From 62-47 sp044463945 (lineage in GTDB: Bacteria > Pseudomonadota > Alphaproteobacteria > Rhizobiales > Xanthobacteraceae), in the NCBI GenBank assembly GCA_044463945.1, contig JBIQLW010000098.1, positions 1 through 5,012 on the forward strand: DNA of 5,012 bases. The letters are read 5' to 3'. Shown one piece after another: positions 1-5,012 of the stretch. How positions within the stretch are numbered: the first letter of the stretch is position 1; each line of letters begins with the position of its first letter. A program made the translations under genes and the position numbers. The notes beneath the pieces were generated by a model, which saw nothing but the letters and a program-made list of their open reading frames with translations, did no database searches and was not told the DNA's origin.

Positions 1-65
1 CCTCCGAACGGCAAGGAATCAGACTCCCACATCAACAGCAAGCTCAATTGAGTTTCGAGCCTAAA
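1..65. other. Non-coding stretch downstream of guaA
   Basis: No gene is seen in these 65 bases. They hold a 10-base perfect palindrome, CTCAATTGAG, at 43-52. They also hold an imperfect copy of the end of guaA: aatcagactcccac at 17-30 against aatcactcccac at 64-75. A weak GGCTC/GAGCT stem (42-60 region) follows the guaA stop on the minus strand but has no T run, so I do not call a terminator. Confidence 0.5.
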
Positions 66-1661
66 TCACTCCCACTCGATAGTGCCGGGTGGCTTGCTGG
101 TGACGTCGTAGACCACGCGGTTGACGCCTCTGACTTCGTTGATGACGCGGGTTGCGGTTTCGCCGAGGAATTTCATGTCGAACGGATAGAAGTCCGCGGT
201 CATGCCGTCGGTCGAGGTGACCGCGCGCAGGCCGACCACGTAGTCGTAGGTACGGCCGTCGCCCATCACGCCCACCGTCTTCACCGGCAGCAGCACCGCG
301 AACGCCTGCCAGATGGTGTCGTAAAGTCCGGCCTTGCGAATTTGGTCGATATAGATCGCATCCGCCTCGCGCAGGATGTCGAGCTTCTCCGGCGTGATCT
401 CGCCAGGACAGCGGATCGCGAGGCCCGGCCCCGGAAACGGATGGCGGCCGACAAAGATATCCGGCAGGCCGAGTTCGCGGCCAAGCGCGCGCACTTCGTC
501 CTTGAACAGTTCGCGTAAGGGTTCGACCAGCTTCATGTTCATGCGCGCCGGCAGGCCGCCGACATTGTGGTGCGACTTGATCGTCACCGAGGGGCCGCCG
601 GTGAACGACACGCTTTCGATCACATCGGGATAGAGCGTGCCCTGCGCGAGGAAATCGGCGCCGCCGATCTTTTTCGCTTCGGCCTCGAACACGTCGATGA
701 ACAGGCGGCCGATGGTCTTGCGCTTTGCTTCCGGATCGGTGACGCCGTGGAGTTCGCCGAGGAACTGCTTCGACGCATCCACATGCACCAGCGGGATGTT
801 GTAGTGATGGCGGAACAGATCGACGACGGTTGTCGCCTCGTCCTTGCGCAGCAGGCCGTGATCGACGAACACGCAAGTGAGCTGATCGCCGATCGCTTCA
901 TGGATCAGCACTGCGGCCACGGCGGAATCGACGCCGCCGGAGAGCCCGCAGATCACCTTGCCTTTGCCGACCTGCGCACGGATTTTCGCGATCGCTTCCT
1001 CGCGGAAGGCGCGCATGGTCCAGTCGCCCTTGAGGCCGACGACCTTGCGCACGAAGTTGCGCAACAGCTTCGCGCCGTCCGGCGTGTGCACCACCTCGGG
1101 ATGAAACTGCATCGCGTAGAATTTGCGCGTGTCGTCCGCGATCACCGAAATCGGCGAGCCGGGAGCCTTCGCCACCGCGCGGAAACCTTGAGGCAATTTT
1201 GTGACGCGGTCCCCGTGGCTCATCCACACGTCGTAGCTGCCGCCGGTCCGCCAGACGCCGTCGAACAGCGCGCAATCCCCGGTCACCTCGATGGTGGCGC
1301 GGCCGAACTCGCGATGGTGCCCGGCCTCGACGGTGCCGCCGAGTTGCTGCGCCATGGTCTGCTCGCCGTAGCAGATGCCGAGCACCGGCACACCGGCCTC
1401 CAGCACCGCCATCGGCACCGCGGGCGCGCCGGCGTCGAGCACCGAGGCCGGGCCGCCGGACAGGATGACGCCCTTGGGCCGCATCGCGCGGAAGGCGGCC
1501 TCCGCCTTCTGGAACGGCACGATCTCGGAATAGACGCCCTCCTCGCGCACCCGCCGCGCGATCAGTTGCGTCACCTGCGATCCGAAATCGACGATGAGAA
1601 TTTTTTCATGCGCAGCGGCGACATCCGCTGCGACCGGGGAGGTCTGGCTGGGTGCTGTCAT
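66..1661 (-). CDS. guaA: GMP synthase (glutamine-hydrolysing)
   Basis: This is the cytoplasmic enzyme that aminates XMP to GMP, using ATP and glutamine, in the last step of de novo guanine nucleotide synthesis. The 531-residue product is full length (E. coli GuaA is 525). Residues 20-205 form the class I glutamine amidotransferase domain, with the GGPASV loop at 69-74, nucleophile Cys97 in GICYGEQ, and His187/Glu189 in FHPEV. Residues about 213-405 form the ATP pyrophosphatase domain, with P-loop SGGVDS at 241-246 and LAQGTLYPDVIES at 338-350. The C-terminal dimerisation domain carries HPFPGPGLAIRCPG at 407-420 and ends in TIEWE. I chose the ATG at 1659-1661. The frame stays open to a TTG at 1731-1733, but that would overlap the upstream gene and adds 24 residues unlike the family. 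There is no clear Shine-Dalgarno before the ATG. The stop TGA is at 66-68. The gene lies 64 bases after the methyltransferase gene. No frameshift or missing catalytic residue is seen. Confidence 0.98.
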   Translation of the reverse strand: MTAPSQTSPVAADVAAAHEKILIVDFGSQVTQLIARRVREEGVYSEIVPFQKAEAAFRAMRPKGVILSGGPASVLDAGAPAVPMAVLEAGVPVLGICYGEQTMAQQLGGTVEAGHHREFGRATIEVTGDCALFDGVWRTGGSYDVWMSHGDRVTKLPQGFRAVAKAPGSPISVIADDTRKFYAMQFHPEVVHTPDGAKLLRNFVRKVVGLKGDWTMRAFREEAIAKIRAQVGKGKVICGLSGGVDSAVAAVLIHEAIGDQLTCVFVDHGLLRKDEATTVVDLFRHHYNIPLVHVDASKQFLGELHGVTDPEAKRKTIGRLFIDVFEAEAKKIGGADFLAQGTLYPDVIESVSFTGGPSVTIKSHHNVGGLPARMNMKLVEPLRELFKDEVRALGRELGLPDIFVGRHPFPGPGLAIRCPGEITPEKLDILREADAIYIDQIRKAGLYDTIWQAFAVLLPVKTVGVMGDGRTYDYVVGLRAVTSTDGMTADFYPFDMKFLGETATRVINEVRGVNRVVYDVTSKPPGTIEWE

Positions 1662-1725
1662 GGGGCTGGAGATACGCGAGCGGCGGCGGTCCCGCAATGC
1701 TGGGCCCGCGTTATCAGCGGGATTT

Positions 1726-3030
1726 TCAGCCAATGGTGCGGGTCAGGACCGAGACGAAGAAGCCGTCGGTGCCGGTGCGGCGCGGCGTCATCAACAGCCC
1801 TTCCGGGCGGCGGCGGGCCACCGTCAGGAAGGCCGCGGTCTTGTCGCCCAGCACGCTCGCAACCTCGTCCGGCGGCACCACCTTGAAAGCCGGCTGGCGG
1901 GCGACGAAAGCGCGGATCTGGCCGTCGTTCTCCACCGGCAGCACCGAGCAGGTGACATAGGCGATCCGCCCGCCCGGCTTCACCAGCACGGCCGCGCGGT
2001 CCAGCACCTCGGCCTGCGCCTTCAGGCGAATCTCCAGCGCGCCGGGGCGGATGCGCCACTTGGCGTCGGGGTTGCGCCGCCAGGTCCCGGTGCCGGTGCA
2101 GGGCGCGTCGATCAGCACCAGATCGGCGGAGGCGCGGATATCCGAGAGCGGATCGGCCTCGCCCCTCGGCGCGCGCACCTCGGCGTTGTGGACACCGGCG
2201 CGCGACAGCCGCTCAAAGATCGGGGCGAGTTGCCGCTTGTCGCTGTCGGTGGCGATCAGCCGGCCCCGGCCCTGCATCATCGCCGCCAGCGCCAGCGTCT
2301 TGCCGCCGGCTCCGGCGCACAGATCGATCACCTGCTCGCCCGGCTCCGCACCCGAGAACAGCGCGGCGAGTTGCGAGCCCTCGTCCTGAACCTCGACGCC
2401 GCCCTTGATGAAATCCTGCTCGGCGTGAATGCCGGGATTGCGCGCGTCGGCGCCGAGCGCGATCCGCAGACCCCATGGCGACCACGGCGTCGGCTTTGCG
2501 CGAAGATGGCCGAGCGAAGCCGCGACCTTGTCGCGCTGCGTCTTCAGCATATTGACGCGCAGGTCGAGCGGCGCGCGGCGCGCCATCGCCGCCGCTTCCG
2601 CCACGCGCTCCTCGCCGAACGCCGCCGCCAGGTGATCGTCCATCCATTCCGGATAGTCGCCCGCGACCGGGGCCGGCGCGCCCTCGACCGAGCGCGTGGT
2701 CAGGGCGTGGCGCTCTGCCGGCGTCAGGGTGTCGGGAGCGAAGCGCGAGCCGTCGCACAGGGCCGCCAGCGCCTCGGCGCTGACACCGCGCTCCAGTTTC
2801 ATCATGCCGAACACCCGCGCGCGCGGCGTATCGTCGTCCATGATCCAGGCGCTGGAAGCGTTACGGCGCAGCACGTCGAACACCAGCCCGGCGATGGCGG
2901 CGCGGTCACCGGAGCCGGCGAAGCGGTGCGCCGTCCCCCATTCCTTCAGCACGGCCGCTGCCGGAACGCGCTGCGCGTCGATGGTTGCGATGACGTCGAT
3001 GGCTGCGGCCAGCCTTGCGCCGGGGGTCAT
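1726..3030 (-). CDS. RsmB/NOP-family SAM-dependent RNA cytosine-C5 methyltransferase
   Basis: The 434-residue product is a class I SAM-dependent methyltransferase of the Fmu/Sun/RsmB type, which transfers a methyl group to C5 of a cytosine in RNA. E. coli RsmB acts on 16S rRNA C967. The N-terminal 140 residues are helix-rich and match the NusB-like RNA-binding region of RsmB. VQDEGSQL lies at 214-221. The SAM-binding motif DLCAGAGGKT is at 236-245, followed by an acidic ATDSD at 260-264. Motif IV DAPCTGTG at 308-315 holds Cys311, and motif VI VTCSV at 359-363 holds Cys361, the presumed nucleophile; both family cysteines are present. A C-terminal TDGFFVSVL closes the fold. The ATG at 3028-3030 follows AAGGA by 5 bases. 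The gene starts 29 bases after the oxidoreductase stop and lies directly upstream of guaA. The family call is firm. The exact target base is inferred, because alphaproteobacteria can carry several paralogues, so no gene symbol is given. Confidence 0.94.
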   Translation of the reverse strand: MTPGARLAAAIDVIATIDAQRVPAAAVLKEWGTAHRFAGSGDRAAIAGLVFDVLRRNASSAWIMDDDTPRARVFGMMKLERGVSAEALAALCDGSRFAPDTLTPAERHALTTRSVEGAPAPVAGDYPEWMDDHLAAAFGEERVAEAAAMARRAPLDLRVNMLKTQRDKVAASLGHLRAKPTPWSPWGLRIALGADARNPGIHAEQDFIKGGVEVQDEGSQLAALFSGAEPGEQVIDLCAGAGGKTLALAAMMQGRGRLIATDSDKRQLAPIFERLSRAGVHNAEVRAPRGEADPLSDIRASADLVLIDAPCTGTGTWRRNPDAKWRIRPGALEIRLKAQAEVLDRAAVLVKPGGRIAYVTCSVLPVENDGQIRAFVARQPAFKVVPPDEVASVLGDKTAAFLTVARRRPEGLLMTPRRTGTDGFFVSVLTRTIG

Positions 3031-3035
3031 GATCG

Positions 3036-3040
3036 TCCTT
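3036..3040 (-). promoter_or_regulatory. Ribosome binding site of the methyltransferase gene
   Basis: The minus strand reads AAGGA five bases before the ATG at 3028-3030. This fits a Shine-Dalgarno site and supports that start. It lies inside the 29-base gap after the oxidoreductase gene, so the two genes can share one mRNA while each keeps its own initiation site. Confidence 0.7.
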
Positions 3041-3059
3041 CGCCGCTACACGCGCCGGA

Positions 3060-4094
3060 TCACGCCTTGTCGGGGCCGACGCGCACGAGTTGCTTGCCGA
3101 AATTGGCGCCCTTGAGCAGGCCCATGAAGGCGGCGGGCGCGCTCTCAAGCCCTTCGGTCACGAATTCCTTGTACTTGATCCTGCCCTCGCGCACCCATTG
3201 CGACATGTCGCGGATGAAATCCGGGTACATCGCGGCGAAGTCGCGCACGATGAAGCCGCGGAAGTTCAGGCGCTTGACCAGAATCTGGCGCATGATGGTG
3301 TTGGCCCATGGCGGCGTCGGCGTGTCCTTGCCGAAGATGGTGTTGTAGTCGGCGATCAGCCCGCATACCGGAATGCGCGCGAAGTCGTTGAAGCGCGGCA
3401 GCACGGCATCGAACACCTTGCCGCCGACGTTCTCGAAATAGACGTCGATACCCTTGGGGCAGGCTTCCTTGACCCGCGCGCGCAGGTCGGGATCGCGATG
3501 GTCGATACACTCGTCGAAGCCGAGTTCGTTCTTGACGTAGGCGCACTTGTCCTTGCCGCCCGCGATGCCGACGGCGCGCGCGCCCTTGATCTTCGCAATC
3601 TGGCCGACCGCCGAGCCGACCGCGCCGGAGGCGGCGGCCACCACCACGGTCTCGCCCGGCTGCGGATTGCCGATGGCGAGAAGCCCGGTATAGGCGGTCA
3701 TGCCCGGCATCCCCAGCACGCCGAGCGCGGTCGAGATCGGCGCGATGGCGGGATCGATCTTGCGCAGCCCCTTGCCGTTCGACAGCGCATATTGCTGCCA
3801 TCCGGTATGGGCAAGCACGATTTCGCCCCTGGCGAAGCCGGGATTGGTGGAGGCCGCGACCTCGCAGACCGTGCCGCCTTCCATCACGCCGCCGATCGGC
3901 ACCGGCGCGGAATAGGACGGGCCGTCATCCATGCGCCCGCGCATGTAGGGATCGAGCGACAGCCAGATGGTGCGCAGCAGCACCTCGCCCTCGCCCGGCG
4001 TGGGGACGTCGTAATCCTCCAGCCGGAAGTTGGACGCCTGCGGCTCTCCGACGGGACGGGACGCGAGAACGATGCGCTTGGCGGTTTGGGTCAT
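3060..4094 (-). CDS. NADP-dependent oxidoreductase, MDR superfamily, CurA/leukotriene-B4-dehydrogenase type
   Basis: The 344-residue product is a zinc-free medium-chain dehydrogenase/reductase of the group that includes E. coli CurA (YncB, NADPH-dependent curcumin reductase, about 345 residues) and mammalian prostaglandin reductase. These enzymes reduce activated C=C bonds of enones with NADPH in the cytosol. Family segments seen in order are ASRPVGEP (11-18), LSLDPYMRGRM (45-55), GGVMEGGTV (68-76), LGVLGMPGMTAYTGLL (124-139), the nucleotide-binding loop AAASGAVGSAVGQ (153-165), YFENVGGKVFDAVLP (219-233), IPVCGL (241-246) and GLLKGANFGK (325-334). The ATG at 4092-4094 is preceded by GAGGAA. 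A longer open frame to 4226 would add 44 proline- and arginine-rich residues that overlap the upstream gene, so I rejected it. The gene lies 64 bases after the hypothetical gene and 29 before the methyltransferase. The physiological substrate cannot be read from sequence. The resemblance to CurA is strong, but orthology is not proven, so no symbol is given. Confidence 0.95.
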   Translation of the reverse strand: MTQTAKRIVLASRPVGEPQASNFRLEDYDVPTPGEGEVLLRTIWLSLDPYMRGRMDDGPSYSAPVPIGGVMEGGTVCEVAASTNPGFARGEIVLAHTGWQQYALSNGKGLRKIDPAIAPISTALGVLGMPGMTAYTGLLAIGNPQPGETVVVAAASGAVGSAVGQIAKIKGARAVGIAGGKDKCAYVKNELGFDECIDHRDPDLRARVKEACPKGIDVYFENVGGKVFDAVLPRFNDFARIPVCGLIADYNTIFGKDTPTPPWANTIMRQILVKRLNFRGFIVRDFAAMYPDFIRDMSQWVREGRIKYKEFVTEGLESAPAAFMGLLKGANFGKQLVRVGPDKA

Positions 4095-4100
4095 CGGGGT

Positions 4101-4106
4101 TTCCTC
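4101..4106 (-). promoter_or_regulatory. Ribosome binding site of the oxidoreductase gene
   Basis: The minus strand reads GAGGAA six bases before the ATG at 4092-4094. This is a good Shine-Dalgarno match with normal spacing. It decides in favour of that start over the 44-residue extension that reaches to 4226. Confidence 0.75.
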
Positions 4107-4158
4107 AGCCTGATTTTTCGAGTGACGATGGATGAAGGACAGCGGGCGCGGCAACAGC

Positions 4159-4782
4159 CTAGGCGGTGATCCGGGCCAGCGCCGCGTCAAAGGCGGCGGA
4201 CGCGGCGGCGAGGTCCTTGAAGGCAAGGCCGCTGTCGGCCGGCTGCTTCTGCCTTTCGGTCGCGCTCGGACGGATTTCGGCCACAGCCTTGGCTCCCGTC
4301 AGCAGCGCGGCCGGCGCCAGCACATGAAACTCGTGATCCGCGAGCGGGGCGTCCTTCAGCAGAAACACGCCGAGATAGACGGTATCGTTGCCGCGCCGAT
4401 AGGAAATATAGCGCTCGATCGCCACCGAGCCGTCGCGCTGCATCCCGCCGAGCTTGGCGGAGCCCTTGGAGTCGAGCAGCTTGTGGGCGCGGAATCCCTT
4501 GACGTCGGCCGAGCGCGCCTTGGCGGTCTCCTCGGAGAGATCGTATTTCGCCGCCATCTCCTTGCCGACCGCAGCGAGTTGCTCCGAGACGGCGTGTTCG
4601 AATTCCTTGAGTTCGGTGCGCGGCTTGGCGGTGCGGCTCGGCTTCAGCGCGTTGCGCGCATCCAGCGCGGCGCGGCACTTGGCCGCGAGATCATCGGCGG
4701 ATTTGCGCTCCGCATTGCCGAGCAGGTTTTTCAGTTCGGCGGTGGAAAGCGCCGCCAGCCGTTCGTCCGTCCATTCGTACAT
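4159..4782 (-). CDS. Hypothetical protein, 207 residues, mixed helix and strand
   Basis: I do not recognise this protein. It has no signal peptide and no membrane segment, so it is probably cytoplasmic. The first 100 residues look helical and highly charged, opening with MYEWTDERLAALSTAELKNL. A middle part around 117-155 looks strand-forming (SVAIERYISYRRGNDTVYLG at 119-138, EFHVLAP at 151-157). The last 30 residues are an alanine-rich helix. Cys36 is the only cysteine. The third codon position is strongly G/C, as in the neighbours, and the charge pattern and segment order look like a real folded protein. The plus-strand frame across it has no such order. The ATG at 4780-4782 has only a weak ribosome binding site, and the next in-frame ATG is codon 76, so the start is less sure than the gene. 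The stop TAG at 4159-4161 is 64 bases from the next gene, with which it may be co-transcribed. Confidence 0.82.
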   Translation of the reverse strand: MYEWTDERLAALSTAELKNLLGNAERKSADDLAAKCRAALDARNALKPSRTAKPRTELKEFEHAVSEQLAAVGKEMAAKYDLSEETAKARSADVKGFRAHKLLDSKGSAKLGGMQRDGSVAIERYISYRRGNDTVYLGVFLLKDAPLADHEFHVLAPAALLTGAKAVAEIRPSATERQKQPADSGLAFKDLAAASAAFDAALARITA

Positions 4783-4841
4783 TATAACCGCTCGTCCATC
4801 GTGCTGACACGGAACGACGGTGTCCCGCCCGGCGATCCTAG

Positions 4842-4868
4842 CCGGTTTTTCTCCCGAGGGGAAACCGG
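4842..4868. repeat. Inverted repeat upstream of the hypothetical gene
   Basis: CCGGTTT (4842-4848) and AAACCGG (4862-4868) are perfect 7-base arms with a 13-base loop. In plus-strand RNA, extra G-U pairs could lengthen the stem. There is no T run on either side, so it is not a standard terminator. It lies 60 to 86 bases before the start of the hypothetical gene and could be a protein binding site, a leader hairpin, or chance. Confidence 0.35.
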
Positions 4869-4889
4869 GGCCAGCGCGAAAATTTCGTC

Positions 4890-4914
4890 AAAACAAGGCG
4901 TTGAACGCCGTTTT
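4890..4914. terminator. Possible two-way intrinsic terminator
   Basis: GGCGT (4897-4901) and ACGCC (4905-4909) form a stem with a 3-base loop. AAAAC (4890-4894) can pair with GTTTT (4910-4914) across a 2-base bulge. Read on the plus strand the stem is followed by GTTTTC; read on the minus strand it is followed by TTGTTTT. The U tracts are short and broken. On the minus strand it could end a transcript of a gene to the right of the window, upstream of the hypothetical gene. No folding energy was calculated. Confidence 0.35.
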
Positions 4915-5012
4915 CGCGGTTGCCGGGAACTGCGCCCTGCCCGATTACCGGATCGTGCGCCTTCGCGAGGGCTTTGCAGAAGTGAGGTTTGGTGATTCTT
5001 TGCTCTTTAGTT

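Larger units (their letters stand above)
4783..5012. other. Intergenic region upstream of the hypothetical gene
   Basis: I see no convincing gene in these 230 bases. On the minus strand one frame stays open from the right edge to a TAG at 4838-4840, and another from a TAA at 5007-5009 to the TAA at 4782-4784. Neither has a plausible start or a recognisable protein; either edge frame could be the tail of a gene outside the window. The stretch holds two inverted repeats (4842-4868 and 4890-4914) and is locally richer in A and T around 4876-4915. No tRNA, riboswitch or strong promoter is visible. Confidence 0.5.

Noticed and set aside
1..65. tRNA or intrinsic terminator after guaA
   Set aside because: No T-loop sequence or acceptor stem is seen, and the palindrome at 43-52 has no T run after it on the minus strand.
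1662..1725. Guanine or other purine riboswitch ahead of guaA
   Set aside because: The 64-base gap is short and GC-rich and shows no purine aptamer core or paired loop arrangement.
1662..1733. A 24-residue N-terminal extension of GuaA from a TTG at 1731-1733
   Set aside because: It overlaps the end of the methyltransferase gene, has no ribosome binding site, and the arginine-rich sequence does not resemble the start of GMP synthases.
4095..4226. A 44-residue N-terminal extension of the oxidoreductase, proline- and arginine-rich, resembling a targeting peptide
   Set aside because: It overlaps the hypothetical gene by more than 60 bases, while the ATG at 4092-4094 has a good GAGGAA site and matches the family start.
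567..4995. Long plus-strand open frames at 567-1886, 1594-3348, 3090-4169 and 4132-4995
   Set aside because: They lie antisense to four well-supported minus-strand genes, are full of H, R, G and A, and show no domain. Few stop codons in GC-rich antisense frames explain them.
4782..5006. Open minus-strand frame from 5006 to the TAA at 4784-4782
   Set aside because: It has no usable start codon before the final five codons, and its translation is basic and low in hydrophobic residues, as expected for non-coding sequence.
1..5012. CRISPR array, insertion sequence, toxin-antitoxin or defence genes
   Set aside because: No regularly spaced repeats, transposase motifs, terminal inverted repeats or small paired genes were found; the window is filled by four ordinary genes.

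Overview
The window is GC-rich, and its four intact protein-coding genes all lie on the minus strand, so transcription runs right to left. The proteins point to an alphaproteobacterium of the Hyphomicrobiales, most likely near Bradyrhizobium, Rhodopseudomonas or Nitrobacter. This placement is an inference from the GuaA sequence and the gene neighbourhood; no search was run.

Layout in the direction of transcription. Positions 5012-4783 hold no convincing gene; they contain two small inverted repeats, one resembling a two-way terminator. Next comes a 207-residue conserved-looking hypothetical protein (4782-4159). After a 64-base gap lies a 344-residue NADP-dependent oxidoreductase of the medium-chain dehydrogenase/reductase (MDR) superfamily, CurA-like (4094-3060). 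After 29 bases lies a 434-residue RsmB/NOP-family RNA cytosine-C5 methyltransferase (3030-1726). After a further 64 bases comes guaA, GMP synthase (1661-66). The last 65 bases of the left edge are non-coding.

The short same-strand gaps allow co-transcription, at least of the oxidoreductase, the methyltransferase and guaA. guaA makes GMP from XMP, and the methyltransferase modifies RNA, probably rRNA. Both are housekeeping functions tied to RNA synthesis and ribosome production. The oxidoreductase and the hypothetical protein have no evident functional link to them.

This reads as an ordinary core-genome segment, and I see no previously undescribed system in it. The best lead is at the left edge. 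The 3' end of guaA is a known integration hotspot for genomic islands, and an imperfect copy of the last bases of guaA lies about 45 bases downstream of the gene end. Sequence beyond the left edge would show whether an island starts there. The long open frames on the plus strand are antisense shadows of the four genes.
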